DNA from: Nematostella vectensis
Lineage: Eukaryota > Cnidaria > Anthozoa > Actiniaria > Edwardsiidae
Length of the DNA: 64,000 bases
Direction: 5' to 3'
Assembly (NCBI RefSeq): GCF_932526225.1
Contig: NC_064037.1
Location: forward strand, 14,397,703-14,461,702
Of this stretch, positions 26,530 to 40,772 are shown one piece after another. A program made the position numbers and the translations under genes. Below the pieces are notes generated by a model. It saw only the letters and a program-made list of their open reading frames with translations, was not told the DNA's origin and ran no database searches. Position 1 is the stretch's first letter; each line of letters starts with the position of its first letter.

Positions 26530-28750
26530 TTCACTTATTTCAATCATCTTGAAATAAATTGACGATGACAACTAAAACACAATAAAAAGTAAAAGGGAAT
26601 ATGTGTTGGCAGGGAATCGGACCCGGGTCAACTGCTTGGAAGGCAGCTATGCTAACCACTATACCACCAACGCTTCACTGGTTGCAATAATCTTGAAATT
26701 AATTGAAAATGACAGCCATGAATCCTTCACAAGTAAAAAGGAATTTGCATTGGCCGGAAATAGAACCCAGGTCAACTGCTTGGAAGGCAGCTATGCTAAC
26801 CACTATACCACCAACGCTTCACTTGTTGCAATCATCTTGAATATAATTGACAAAGAAAACTATGAATAATAGACAAGTAAAAATTAAATTGCTTTAGCCG
26901 GGAATCGAACCTGGGTCAACTGCTTGGAAGGAAGCTATGCTAACCACTATACCACCAACGCTTTACTTGTTGCAATCATCTTGAATATAATTGACAAAGA
27001 AAACTATGAATCACAGAAAAGTAAAAATGAAATTGCTTTAGCCGGGAATCGAACCCGGGTCAACTGCTTGGAAGGCAGCTATGCTAACCACTATACCACC
27101 AACGCTTCACTTGTTGCAATAATCTTGAAATTAATTGACAAAGACAACCATGAATCATTAACAAGTTCAAATTAAATTTTGTTGGTCGGGATTCGAACCA
27201 GTGTTAACTGCTTGGAAGACAGCTATGCTAACCACTGTACCACCAACGCTTCACTTGTTCCAATCATCTTGAAATTAATTGACAACTAAAACTCATTAAA
27301 AAGTAAAAGTGCATTTGCGTTGGCCGGGAATCGAACCCGGGTCAACTGCTTGGAAGGCAGCTATGCTTACCACTATACCACCAACGCTTCACTTATTTCA
27401 ATCATCTTGAAATAAATTGACGATGACAACTAAAACACAATAAAAAGTAAAAGGGAATATGTGTTGGCAGGGAATCGAACCCGGGTCAACTGCTTGGAAG
27501 GCAGCTATGCTAACCACTAAACCACCAAAGCTTTACTTGTTGCAATCATCTTGAATATAATTGACAAAGAAAACTATGAATCACAGAAAAGTAAAAATGC
27601 AATTGCTTTAGCCGGGAATCGAACCCGGGTCAACTGCTTGGAAGGCAGCTATGCTAACCACTATACCACCAACGCTTCACTTGTTGCAATAATCTTGAAA
27701 TTAATTGACAAAGACAACCATGAATGATTAACAAGTAAAAATTAAATTTTGTTGGTCGGGATTCGAACCAGAGTTAACTGCTTGGAAGACAGCTATGCTA
27801 ACCACTGTACCACCAACGCTTCACTTGTTCCAATCATCTTGAAATTAATTGACAACTAAAACTCATTAAAAAGTAAAAGTGCATTTGCGTTGGCCGGGAA
27901 TCGAACCCGGGTCAACTGCTTGGAAGGCAGCTATGCTTACCACTATACCACCAACGCTTCACTTATTTCAATCATCTTGAAATAAATTGACGATGACAAC
28001 TAAAACACAATAAAAAGTAAAAGGGAATATGTGTTGGCCGGGAATCGAACCCGGGTCAACTGCTTGGAAGGCAGCTATGCTTACCACTATACCACCAACG
28101 CTTCACTGGTTGCAATAATCTTGAAATTAATTGAAAATGACAGCCATGAATGCTTCACAAGTAAAAAGGAATTTGCATTGGCCGGAAATAGAACCCGGGT
28201 CAACTGCTTGGAAGGCAGCTATGCTAACCACTATACCACCAACGCTTCACTTGTTGCAATCATCTTGAATATAATTGACAAAGAAAACTATGAATCATAG
28301 ACAACTAAAAATGAAATTGCTTTAGCCGGGAATCGAACCCGGGTCAACTGCTTGGAAGGCAGCTATGCTAACCACTATACCACCAAAGCTTTACTTGTTG
28401 CAATCATCTTGAATATAATTGACAAAGAAAACTATGAATCACAGAAAAGTAAAAATGAAATTGCTTTAGCCGGGAATCGAACCCGGGTCAACTGCTTGGA
28501 AGGCAGCTATGCTAACCACTATACCACCAACGCTTCACTTCTTACTATACTCTTGCATTTAATTAAAAATGACAACCATGATTCATTGACAAGTGAAATT
28601 GAAATTGCGTTGGCCGGGAATCGAACCCGGGTAAACTGCTTGGAAGGCAGCTATGCTAACCACTATACCACCAACGCTTCACTTGTTCCAATCATCTTGA
28701 AATTAAATGACAATGACAACTAAAAGTCATTGAAATGAAAAAGGGAATTT

Positions 28751-28821
28751 GCGTTGGCCGGGAATCGAACCCGGGTCAACTGCTTGGGAAGCAGCTATGC
28801 TAACCACTATACCACCAACGC
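28751..28821 (-). tRNA. tRNA-Gly(CCC), well-formed copy
   Basis: A consensus body with loop TTCCCAA and a T5 run in the trailer. Confidence 0.92.
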
Positions 28822-29463
28822 TTCACTAGTTGCAATCATCTTGAATATAATTGAGAAAGAAAACTAAGAATCATAGACAAGTAAAAATGAAATTGCTTTA
28901 GCCGGGAATCGAACCCGGGTCAACTGCTTGGAGGCAGCTATGCTTACCACTATACCACCAACGCTTCACTTGTTCCAATCATCTTGAAATTAATTGACAA
29001 CTAAAACTCATTAAAAAGTAAAAGGGAATTTGCGTTGGCCGGGAATCGAACCCGGGTCAACTGCTTGGAAGGCAGCTATGCTTACCACTATACCACCAAC
29101 GCTTCACTTGTTTCAATCATCTTGAAATAAATTGACGATGACAACTAAAACACATTAAAAAGTAAAAGGGAATATGTGTTGGCAGGGAATCGAACCCGGG
29201 TCAACTGCTTGGAAGGCAGCAATGCTAACCAGTATACCACCAACGCTTCACTTGATGCAATAATCTTGAAATTAATTGAAAATGACAGCCATGAATCCTT
29301 GACAAATAAAAAGGAATTTGCGTTGACCGGGAATAGAACCCGGGTCAACTGCTTGAAAGGCAGCTATGCTAACCACTATACCACCAACGCTTCACTTGTT
29401 GCAATAATCTTGAAATTAATCGAAAATGACAGCCATGAATCCTTGACAAGTAAAAAGGAATTT

Positions 29464-29534
29464 GCGTTGGCCGGGAATCGAACCCGGGTCAACTGCTTGG
29501 AAGGCAGCTATGCTAACCACTATACCACCAACGC
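29464..29534 (-). tRNA. tRNA-Gly(TCC), consensus copy
   Basis: A consensus 71-nt body with anticodon TCC and all stems paired. Confidence 0.93.
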
Positions 29535-29608
29535 TTCACTTGTTCCAATCATCTTGAAATTTAAATGACAATGACAACTAAAACTCATTGAAAAGAAAAA
29601 GGGAATTT

Positions 29609-29679
29609 GCGTTGGCCGGGAATCGAACCCGGGTCAACTGCTTGGAAGGCAGCTATGCTAACCACTATACCACCAACGC
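29609..29679 (-). tRNA. tRNA-Gly(TCC), consensus copy
   Basis: A consensus body with anticodon TCC, 145 bp from the preceding copy. The trailer AAATTCCCTTTTT contains a terminator-like T-run. Confidence 0.93.
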
Positions 29680-32057
29680 TTTACTTGTTGCAATCATCTT
29701 GAATATAATTGACAAAGAAAACTATGAATCATAGACAAGTAAAAATGAAATTGCTTTAGCCGGGAATCAAACCCGGGTCAACTGCTTGGAAGGCAGCTAT
29801 GCTAACCAATATACCACCAACGCTTCACTGGTTGCAATAATCTTGAAATTAATTGACAAAGACAACCATGAATCCTTAACAAGTAAAAATTAAATTTTGT
29901 TGGTCGGGATTCAAACCAGGGTTAACTGCTTGGAAGGCAGCTATGCTAACCACTGTACCACCAACGCTTCATTTCTTACCATACTCTTGCATTTAATTGA
30001 CAATGACAACCATGATTCATTGACAAGTAAAATTGAACTTGCGTTGGCAGGGAATCGAACCCGGGTCAACTGCTTGGAAGGCAGGTATGCTAACCACTAT
30101 ACCTGCAACGCTTCATTTGTTCCAATAATTTTGAAATTAATTGACAAAGACAACCATGAATCATAGACAAGTAAAAATGAAATTGCTTTAACCGGGAATC
30201 GAACCCGGGTCAACTGCTTGGAAGTCAGCTATGCTAACCACTATACCACCAACGCTTCACTTGTTCCAATCATCTTGAAATTAAATGCCATTGACAACTA
30301 AAACTCATTGACAAGTAAAATGAAATTGCTTTGGCCGGGAATCGAACCCGGGTCAACTGCTTGGGAAGCAGCTATGCTAACCACTATACCACCAACGCTT
30401 CACTTGTTGCAATCATCTTGAATATATTAGACAAAGAAAACTATGAATCATAGACAAGTAAAAATGAAATTGCTTTAGCCGGGAATCGAACCCGGGTTAA
30501 CTGCTTGGAAGGCAGCTATGTTAACAACTGTACCACCAACGCTTCATTTCTTACCATACTCTTGCATTTAATTGACAATGACAACCATGATTCATTGACA
30601 AGTAAAATTGAAATTGCGTTGGACGGGAATCGGACCCTGGTTAACTGCTTGAAAGGCAGCTATGCTAACCACTATACCACCAACGCTTCAATTGTTCAAA
30701 TAATTTTGAAATTAATTGACAAAGACAACCATGAATCATTGACAAGTTAAAATTAAATGTTGTTGGTGGGGATTTGAACTAGGGTCAGCTGCTTGGAAGG
30801 CAGCTATGCTAACCAATGTACCACCAACGCTTCACTTATTACCATACTCTTGCATTTAATTGACAATGACAACCATGACTCATTGCCAAGTAAAAATGAA
30901 ATTACGTTGGCCGGGAATCGAACCCGGGTCAACTGCTTGGAAGACAGCTATGCTAACCACTATACCACCAACGCTTCACTTGTTCCAATCATCTTGAAAT
31001 TAATTGACAAAGACAACCATGAATCATTAACAGGTAAAAATTAAATTTTTTTGGTGGGGAATCGAACCAGGGTCAACTGCTTGGAGGGCAGCTATGCTAA
31101 CCACTGTACCACCAACGCTTCACTTGTTCCAATCATCTTGAAAATTAAATGACATTGACAACTAAAACTCATTGACAATTAAAAATGAAATTGCGTTGGC
31201 CGGGAATCGAACCCCGGGTCAACTGCTTGGGAAGCAGCTATGCTAACCACTGTACCACCAACGCTTCACTTGTTGGAATCATCTTTTATATAATTGACAA
31301 AGAAAACTATGAATCATAGACAAGTAAAAATGAAATTGCTTTAGCCGGGAATCGAACCCGGGTAAACTGCTTGGAAGGCAGCTATGCTAACCACTATACC
31401 ACCAACGCTTCACTTGTTCCAATCATCTTGAAATTAAATGACATTGACAACTAAAACTCATTGAAAAGAAAAAGGGAATTTGCGTTGGCCGGGAATCGAA
31501 CCCGGGTCAACTGCTTGGTAAGCAGCTATGCTAACCACTATACTAACAACGCTTCACTTTTTACCATACTCTTGCATTTAATTGACTATAAAAACCATGA
31601 TTCATTGACAAGTAAAAATGAAATTGCGTTGGCCGGGAAACGAACCCGGGTAAACTGCTTGGAAGCCAGCTATGCTAACCACTATACCACCAACATTTCA
31701 CTTGTTCCAATCATCTTGAAATTAAATGACATTGACAACTAAAACTCATTGAAAAGAAAAAGGGAATTTGCGTTGGCCGGGAATCGAACCCGGGTCAACT
31801 GCTTGGGAAGCAGCTATGCTAACCACTATACCACCAACGCTTCACTTGTTGCAATCATCTTGAAATTAAATGACAATGACAACTAAAACTCATTGAAAAG
31901 AAAAAGGGAATTTGCGTTGGCCGGGAATCGAACCCGGGTCAACTGCATGGGAAGCAGCTATGCTAACCACTATACCACCAACGCTTCACTAGTTGCAATA
32001 ATCTTGAATATAATTGACAAAGAAAACTTTGAATCCTTAACAAGTAAAAATTACATT

Positions 32058-32127
32058 TTGTTGGTCGTGATTCGAACCAGGTTAACTGCTTGCAAGGCAT
32101 CTTTGCTAACCACTGTACCACCAACGC
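32058..32127 (-). pseudogene. tRNA-Gly-derived copy with TGC (Ala) anticodon
   Basis: The anticodon loop reads CTTGCAA (TGC, alanine). The anticodon stem GATGC/GCAGT has a mismatch, the T-stem region is one base short, and the acceptor 3' strand is mispaired, so this is probably a tRNA pseudogene. Similar copies recur near 36,162, 38,688, 46,800, 47,233, 49,047, 49,767 and 52,070. The unit was therefore amplified after it changed. Confidence 0.7.
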
Positions 32128-32488
32128 TTCATTTCTTACCATACTCTTGCATTTAATTGACAATGACAACCATTATTCATTGACAAGTAAAATTGAAATT
32201 GCGTTGGCCGGGAATCGAACCCGGGTCAACTGCTTGGAAGGCAGCTATGCTAACCACTATACCACCAACGCTTCAATTGATCCAATAATTTTGAAATTAA
32301 TTGATAAAGACAACCATGAATCATTAAGAAGTTAAAATTAAATGTTGTTGGTGGGGATTCGAACTAGGGTCAGCTGCTTGGAACGCAGCTATTCTAACCA
32401 CTGTACCACCAACTCTTCACTGATTACCATACTCTTGCATTTAATTGACAATGACAACCATGACTCATTGACGAGTAAAAATGAAATT

Positions 32489-32546
32489 ACGTTAGCCGGG
32501 AATGGAACCCGGGTCAACGGGTTGCTTACCACTATACCACCAACGC
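32489..32546 (-). pseudogene. tRNA-Gly copy lacking its anticodon arm
   Basis: The T arm and 5' half are recognisable, but 13 nt of the anticodon arm are missing: the plus strand reads gggtcaacgggttgctta where the consensus continues with tgcttggaaggcagc. Equivalent copies lie at 36,593-36,650 and 47,664-47,721. Full-length sister units occur near 39,130 and 50,210, so the deletion happened once and was spread by block duplication. Confidence 0.8.
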
Positions 32547-32763
32547 TTCACTTGTTCCAATAATTTGGAAATTATGTGAAAAAGACAACCATGAATCATT
32601 AACAAGTAAAAATTAAATTTTGTTGGTCGGGAATCGAACCAGGGTCAACTGCTTGGAAGACAGCTATGCTAACCACTATACCACCAACGCTTCACTTGTT
32701 CCAATAATTTGGAAATTATATGAAAAAGACAACCATGAATCATTAACAAGTAAAAATTAAATT

Positions 32764-32800
32764 TTGTTGGTCGGGAATCGAACCAGGGTCAACTGCTTCT
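32764..32800 (-). pseudogene. Half tRNA fused to spacer
   Basis: The 3' half of a tRNA copy runs into spacer sequence at aactgcttcttacc, skipping the 5' half of the gene. The join lies within the short repeat CTT/GCTT, which is found both in the anticodon arm and after the gene's 5' end. This suggests a microhomology deletion. The same join recurs near 36,901 and 47,972. Confidence 0.75.
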
Positions 32801-34432
32801 TACCATACTCTTGCATTTAATTGACTATGACAACCATGATTCATTGACAAGTAAAAATGAAATTGCGTTGGCCGGGAATCGAACCAGGGTCAACTGCTTG
32901 GAAGGCAGCTATTCTAGCCACTATAACACCAACGCTTCACTTGTTGCAATCATCTTGAATATAATTTACAAAGAAAACTATGAACCATAGACAAGTAAAA
33001 ATGAAATTGCTTTAGCCGGGAATCGAACCCGGGTCAACTGCTTGGAAGTCAGTTATTCTAACCACTATACCACCAACGCTTCACTTGTTGCAATAATCTT
33101 GAAATTAATTGACAAAGACAACCATGAATCCTTAACAAGTAAAAATTAAATTTTGTTGGTCGGGATTCGAACCAGGGTTAACTGCTTGAAAGGCAGCTAT
33201 GCTAACCACTGTACCACCAACGCTTCATTTCTTACCATACTCTTGCATTTAATTGACAATGACAACAATGATTCATTGACAAGTAAAATTGAAATTGCGT
33301 TGGACGGGAATCGAACCCGGGTCAACTGCTTGGAAGGCAGCTATGCTACCACTATACCACTAACGCTTCTAATGTTCCAATAATTTTGAAATTAATTGAC
33401 AAAGACAACTATGAATCATTAACAAGTTAAAATAAAATAATGTTGGTGGGGATTTGAACTAGGGTCAGCTGCTTGGAAGGCAGCTATGCTAACCACTGTA
33501 ACACCAACGCTTCACTTATTACCATACTCTTGCATTTAATTGACAATGACAACCATGATTCATTGACAAGTAAAAATAAAATTGCGATTGCCGGGAATCG
33601 AACCCGGGTCAACTGCTTGGAAGGCAGCTATGCTAACAACTATACCACCAACGCTTCACTTGTTCCAATCATCTTGAAAAATAAATGACATTGACAACTA
33701 AAAATAAAATTGCGTTGGCCGGGAATCGAACCCGGGTCAACTGCTTGGAAGACAGCTATGCTAACCACTATACCACCAACGCTTCACTTGTTCCAATCAT
33801 CTTGAAAATTAAATGACATTGACAACTAAAACTCATTGACAATTAAAAATGAAATTGCGTTGGCCGGGAATCGAACCCCGGGTCAACTGCTTGGGAAGCA
33901 GCTATGCTAACCACTGTACCACCAACGCTTCACTTGTTGGAATCATCTTTTATATAATTGACAAAGAAAACTATGAATCATAGACAAGTAAAAATGAAAT
34001 TGCTTTAGCCGGGAATCGAACCCGGGTAAACTGCTTGGAAGGCAGCTATGCTAACCACTATACCACCAACGCTTCACTTGTTCCAATCATCTTGAAATTA
34101 AATGACATTGACAACTAAAACTCATTGAAATGAAAAAGGGAATTTGCGTTGGCCGGGAATCGAACCCGGGTCAACTGCTTGGGAAGCAGCTATGCTAACC
34201 ACTATGCTAACAACGCTTCACTTTTTACCATACTCTTGCATTTAATTGACTATAAAAACCATGATTCATTAACAAGTAAAAATGAAATTGCGTTGGCCGG
34301 GAAACGAACCCGGGTCAACTGCTTGGAAGCCAGCTATGCTAACCACTATACCACCAACATTTCACTTGTTTCAATCATCTTGAAATTAAATGACATTGAC
34401 AACTAAAACTCATTGACAAGTAAAATGAAATT

Positions 34433-34503
34433 GCGTTGGCCGGGAATCGAACCCGGGTCAACTGCTTGGGAAGCAGCTATGCTAACCACTATACCACCAA
34501 CGC
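34433..34503 (-). tRNA. tRNA-Gly(CCC), well-formed copy
   Basis: A consensus body with loop TTCCCAA. It is the paralogue of the unit at about 30,328, displaced by 4,105 bp. Confidence 0.92.
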
Positions 34504-37500
34504 TTCACTTGTTGCAATCATCCTGAATATAATTGACAAAGAAAACTATGAATCATAGACAAGTAAAAATGAAATTGCTTTAGCCGGGAATCGAACCCGG
34601 GGTAACTGCTTGGAAGGCAGCTATGTTAACAACTGTACCACCAACGCTTCATTTCTTACCATACTCTTGCATTTAATTGACAATGACAACCATGATTCAT
34701 TGACAAGTAAAATTGAAATTGCGTTGGACGGGAATCGGACCCGGGTTAACTGCTTGAAAGGCAGCTATGCTAACCACTATACCACCAACGCTTCAATTGT
34801 TCAAATAATTTTGAAATTAATTGACAAAGACAACCATGAATCATTGACAAGTTAAAATTAAATGTTGTTGGTGGGGATTTGAACTAGGGTCAGCTGCTTG
34901 GAAGGCAGCTATGCTAACCAATGTACCACCAACGCTTCACTTATTACCATACTCTTGCATTTAATTGACAATGACAACCATGACTCATTGCCAAGTAAAA
35001 ATGAAATTACGTTGCCCGGGAATCGAACCCGGGTCAACTGCTTGGAAGACAGCTATGCTAACCACTATACCACCAACGCTTCACTTGTTCCAATCATCTT
35101 GAAATTAATTGACAAAGACAACCATGAATCATTAACAGGTAAAAATTAAATTTTTTGGTGGGGAATCGAACCAGGGTCAACTGCTTGGAGGGCAGCTATG
35201 CTAACCACTGTACCACCAACGCTTCACTTGTTCCAATCATCTTGAAAATTAAATGACATTGACAACTAAAACTCATTGACAATTAAAAATGAAATTGCGT
35301 TGGCCGGGAATCGAACCCCGGGTCAACTGCTTGGGAAGCAACTATGCTAACCACTGTACCACCAACGCTTCACTTGTTGGAATCATCTTTTATATAATTG
35401 ACAAAGAAAACTATGAATCATAGACAAGTAAAAATGAAATTGCTTTAGCCGGGAATCGAACCCGGGTAAACTGCTTGGAAGGCAGCTATGCTAACCACTA
35501 TACCACCAACGCTTCATTTGTTCCAATCATCTTGAAATTAAATGACATTGACAACTAAAACTCATTGAAAAGAAAAAGGGAATTTGCGTTGGCCGGGAAT
35601 CGAACCCGGGTCAACTGCTTGGGAAGCAGCTATGCTAACCACTATACTAACAACGCTTCACTTTTTACCATACTCTTGCATTTAATTGACTATAAAAACC
35701 ATGATTCATTGACAAGTAAAAATGAAATTGCGTTGGCCGGGAAACGAACCCGGGTCAACTGCTTGGAAGCCAGCTATGCTAACCACTATACCACCAACAT
35801 TTCACTTGTTCCAATCATCTTGAAATTAAATGACATTGACAACTAAAACTCATTAAAAAGAAAAAGGGAATTTGCGTTGGCCGGGAATCGAACCCGGGTC
35901 AACTGCTTGGGAAGCAGCTATGCTAACCACTTTACCACCATCGCTTCACTTGTTGCAATCATCTTGAAATTAAATGACAATGACAACTAAAACTCATTGA
36001 AAAGAAAAAGGGAATTTGCGTTGGCCGGGAATCGAACCCGGGTCAACTGCTTGGGAAGCAGCTATGCTAACCACTATACCACCAACGCTTCACTAGTTGC
36101 AATAATCTTGAATATAATTGACAAAGAAAACTTTGAATCCTTAACAAGTAAAAATTACATTTTGTTGGTCGTGATTCGAACCAGGTTAACTGCTTGCAAG
36201 GCATCTTTGCTAACCACTGTACCACCAACGCTTCATTTCTTACCATACTCTTGCATTTGATTGACAATGACAACCATTATTCATTGACAAGTAAAATTGA
36301 AATTGCGTTGGCCGGGAATCGAACCCGGGTCAACTGCTTGGAAGGCAGCTATGCTAACCACTATACCACCAACGCTTCAATTGATCCAATAATTTTGAAA
36401 TTAATTGATAAAGACAACCATGAATTATTAAGAAGTTAAAATGAAATGTTGTTGGTGGGGATTCGAACTAGGGTCAGCTACTTGGATGGCAGCTATTCTA
36501 ACCACTGTACCACCAACTCTTCACTGATTACCATACTCTTGCATTTAATTGACAATGACAACCATGACTCATTGACAAGTAAAAATTAAATTACGTTAGC
36601 CGGGAATGGAACCCGGGTCAACGGGTTGCTAACCACTATACCACCAACGCTTCACTTGTTCCAATAATTTGGAAATTATGTGAAAAAGACAACCATGAAT
36701 CATTAACAAGTAAAAATGAAATTTTGTTGGTCGGGAATCGAACCAGGGTCAACTGCTTGGAAGACAGCTATGCTAACCACTATACCACCAACGCTTCACT
36801 TTTTCCAATAATTTGGAAATTATATGAAAAAGACAACCATGAATCATTAACAAGTAAAAATTAAATTTTGTTGGTCGGGAATCGAACCAGGGTCAACTGC
36901 TTCTTACCATACTCTTGCATTTAATTGACTATGACAACCATGATTCATTGACAAGTAAAAATGAAATTGCGTTGGCCGGGAATCGAACCCGGGTCAACTG
37001 CTTGGAAGGCAGCTATGCTAGCCACTATAACACCAACGCTTCACTTGTTGCAATCATCTTGAATATAATTTACAAAGAAAACTATGAACCATAGACAAGT
37101 AAAAATGAAATTGCTTTAGCCGGGAATCGAACCCGGGTCAACTGCTTGGAAGTCAGTTATTCTAACCACTATACCACCAACGCTTCACTTGTTGCAATAA
37201 TCTTGAAATTAATTGACAAAGACAACCATGAATCCTTAACAAGTAAAAATTAAATTTTGTTGGTCGGGATTCGAACCAGGGTTAACTGCTTGAAAGGCAC
37301 CTATGCTAACCACTGTACCACCAATGCTTCATTTCTTACCATACTCTTGCATTTAATTGACAATGACAACAATGATTCATTGACAAGTAAAATTGAAATT
37401 GCGTTGGCCGGGAATCGAACCCGGGTCAACTGCTTGGAAGGTAGCTATGCTACCACTATACCACTAACGCTTCTAATGTTCCAATAATTTTGAAATTAAT

Positions 37501-40276
37501 TGACAAAGACAACTATGAATCATTAACAAGTTAAAATAAAATAATGTTGGTGGGGATTCTAACCAGGGTCAACTGCTTGGAAGGCAGCTATCTTAACCAC
37601 TGTACCACCAACGCTTCATTTTTTACCATACTCTTGCATTTAATTGACAATGACAACCATGACTCATTGACAAGTAAAAATAAAATTGCGTTGGCCGGGA
37701 ATCGAACCCGGGTCAACTGCTTGGAAGCCAGCTATGCTAACCACTATACCACCAACATTTCACTTGTTCCAATCATCTTGAAATTAAATGACATTGACAA
37801 CTAAAACTCTTGAAAAGAAAAAGGGAATTTGCGTTGGCCGGGAATCGAACCCGGGTCAACTGCTTGGGAAGCAGCTATGCTAACCACTATACCATCAACG
37901 CTTCACTTGTTGCAATCATCTTGAAATTAAATGACAATGACAACTAAAACTCATTGAAAAGAAAAAGGGAATTTGCGTTGGCCGGGAATCGAACCCGGCT
38001 CAACTGCTTGGGAAGCAGCTATGCTAACCACTATACCACCAACGCTTCACTAGTTGCAATAATCTTGAATATAATTGACAAAGAAAACTTTGAATCCTTA
38101 ACAAGTAAAAATTACATTTTGTTGGTCGTGATTCGAACCAGGTTAACTGCTTGCAAGGCAGCTATGCTAACCACTATACCACCAACATTTCACTTGTTCC
38201 AATCATCTTGAAATTAAATGACATTGACAACTAAAACGCATTGAAAAGAAAAAGGGAATTTGCGTTGGCCTTGAATGGAACCCGGGTCAACTGCTTGGGA
38301 AGCAGTTATGCTAACCACTATACTACCAACGCTTCACTTTTTACCATACTCTTGCATTTAATTGACTATAAAAACCATGATTCATTGACAAGTAAAAATG
38401 AAATTGCGTTGGCCGGGAATCGAACCCGGGTCAACTGCTTGGAAGCCAGCTATGCTAACCACTATACCACCAACATTTCACTTGTTCCAATCATCTTGAA
38501 ATTAAATGACATTGACAACTAAAACTCATTGAAAAGAAAAAGGGAATTTGCGTTGGCCGGGAATCGAACCCGGGTCAATTGCTTGGGAAGCAGCTATGCT
38601 AACCACTATACCACCAACGCTTCACTTGTTGCAATCATCTTGAATATAATTGACAAAGAAAACTTTGAATCCTTAACAAGTAGAAATTACATTTTGTTGG
38701 TCGTGATTCGAACCAGGTTAACTGCTTGCAAGGCATCTTTGCTAACCACTGTACCACCAACGCTTCATTTCTTACCATACTCTTGCATTTAATTGACAAT
38801 GACAACCATTATTCATTGACAAGTAAAATTGAAATTGGGTTGGCCGGGAATCGAACCCGGGTCAACTGCTTGGAAGGCAGCTATGCTAACCACTATACCA
38901 CCAACGCTTCAATTGTTCCAATAATTTTGAAATTAATTGATAAAGACAACCATGAATCATTAAGAAGTTAAAATTAAATGTTGTTGGTGGGGATTCGAAC
39001 TAGGGTCAGCTGCTTGGAAGGCAGCTATTCTAACCACTGTACCACCAACTCTTCACTGATTACCATACTTTTGCATTTAATTGACAATGACAACCATGAC
39101 TCATTGACAAGTAAAAATGAAATTACGTTAGCCGGGAATGGAACCCGGGTAAACTGCTTGGAAGACAGCTATGCTAACCACTATACCACCAACGCTTCAC
39201 TTGTTCCAATTATTTGGAAATTATATGAAAAAGAAAACCATGAATCATTAACAAGTAAAAATTAAATTTTGTTGGTCGTTAATCGAACCAGGGTCAACTG
39301 CTTGGAAGGCAGCTATGCTAGCCACTTAACCACCAATTCTTCACTTCTTACCATACTCTTGCATTTAATTGACTATGACAACCATGATTCATTGACAAGT
39401 AAAAATGAAATTGCGTTGGCCGGGGATCGAACCTGGGTCAACTGCTTGGAAGGCAGCTATGCTAGCCACTATAACACCAACGCTTCACTTGTTGCAATCA
39501 TCTTGAATATAATTTACAAAGAAAACTATGAATCATAGACAAGTAAAAATGAAATTGCTTTAGCCGGGAATCGAACCCGGGTCAACTGCTTGGAAGTCAG
39601 TTATTCTAACCACTATACCACCAACGCTTCACTTGTTGCAATAATCTTGAAATTAATTGACAAAGACAACCATGAATCCTTAACAAGTAAAAATTAAATT
39701 TTGTTGGTCGGGAATCGAACCAGGGTCAACTGCTGGGAAGGCAGCTATGCTAACCACTGTACCACCAACGCTTCATTTCTTACCATACTCTTGCATTTAA
39801 TTGACAATGACAACAATGATTCATTGACAAGTAAAATTGAAATTGCGTTGGCCGGGAATCGAACCCGGGTCAACTGCTTGGAAGGCAGCTATGCTAACCA
39901 CTGTACCACCAACGCTTCAATTGTTCCAATAATTTTGAAATCAATTGACAAAGACAACCATGACTCATTAACAAGTAAAAATTAAATTTTGTTGGTCGGA
40001 ATTCGAACCATGGTTAACTGCTTGGAAGGCAGCTATGCTAACTACTGTACCACCAACGCTTCATTTCTTACCATACTCTTGCATTTAATTGACAATGACA
40101 ACCATGATTCATTGACAAGTAAAATTGAAATTGCGTTGGCCGGGAATCGGATCCGGGTTAACTGCTTGAAAGGCAGCTATGCTAACCACTATACCACCAA
40201 CATTTCACTTGTTCCAATCATCTTGAAATTAAATGACATTGACAACTAAAACGCATTGAAAAGAAAAAGGGAATTT

Positions 40277-40480
40277 ATGCTTTTCTCTCTCGCAATTACA
40301 AGGTAAAATGCTGCTTTTCCTGAAGCTAGTTTACTGGGCCCAACCCCGATCAATGTAGACCACACCATTGTATGGACTTAATTGGCTATGGGCCACGCCC
40401 AAAGCCGTATTTAATATAATTATTTTTTCACTTTATATTTACAATATTTTCAATTATCTTAGCCCAGTAAAGGTGAGGGC
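40277..40480 (-). repeat. Ngaro split direct repeat B2
   Basis: A 204-bp sequence beginning atgcttttctctctcgc on the plus strand. It is repeated at 40,773-40,976 with no difference seen. Confidence 0.9.
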
Positions 40481-40551
40481 AACAAAACGCAACCAACTTG
40501 ACAACTCTAAAATCTGATAGTGTGAGGAGGAGAAAAGGGGGAGGTGGTGGG

Positions 40552-40772
40552 TCAAAAAACACTTCTGTTCTCAACGAGTTACAGAAGACAAGTGATCCTT
40601 GCTAAGCGGTCACGTGTATGTGATAATGCACAATTAATTGACCCCCCTCTTTGTCCTCCTAACAGACATGGTGCTGACACGCGACCACAAATAATATTAC
40701 ATAACATACATGCTACTAAACAGTGCTCGAAATAAAGCATAAAATTTCTATTTGCAAACAAATATTTCCTTT
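40552..40772 (-). repeat. Ngaro split direct repeat A2
   Basis: A 221-bp sequence ending atatttccttt on the plus strand, repeated at 46,149-46,369 with no difference seen. About 71 bp of unique sequence separates it from B2. Confidence 0.9.

Larger units (their letters stand above)
30250..37545. repeat. Pair of ~3.2-kb higher-order blocks, offset 4.1 kb
   Basis: The sequence from about 30,250 to 33,440 is repeated at about 34,355 to 37,545 with an offset of 4,104-4,105 bp (30,505 to 34,610, 31,893 to 35,997, 33,153 to 37,257). The stretch between them (about 33,700-34,350) partly repeats 31,100-31,740 again, so the duplications are nested. Block edges are approximate. Confidence 0.75.
26438..40276 (-). 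repeat. tRNA-Gly tandem array, block 2 (about 96 units)
   Basis: The same minus-strand tRNA-Gly array continues after the foldback element and runs to the Ngaro-type element. The first units (26,459 to about 28,800) continue the unit types and order of block 1, including a 10-unit repeat of 1,428 bp (26,603 and 28,031). From about 30 kb a different mixture dominates, richer in CCC-anticodon copies, in units with the gtgattcgaaccagg edge, and in deletion-bearing copies. Two blocks of about 3.2 kb (from about 30,250 and 34,355) are offset by 4,104-4,105 bp. The right-hand end stops after gggaattt at 40,276, immediately 3' of where the next tRNA body should start. Confidence 0.95.

Noticed and set aside
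999-36273. Minus-strand open frames within the array (for example 999-1,199, 31,963-32,169, 36,067-36,273)
   Set aside because: They run through tRNA bodies and spacers in sense orientation and share no protein family. They are by-products of the tandem repeat.
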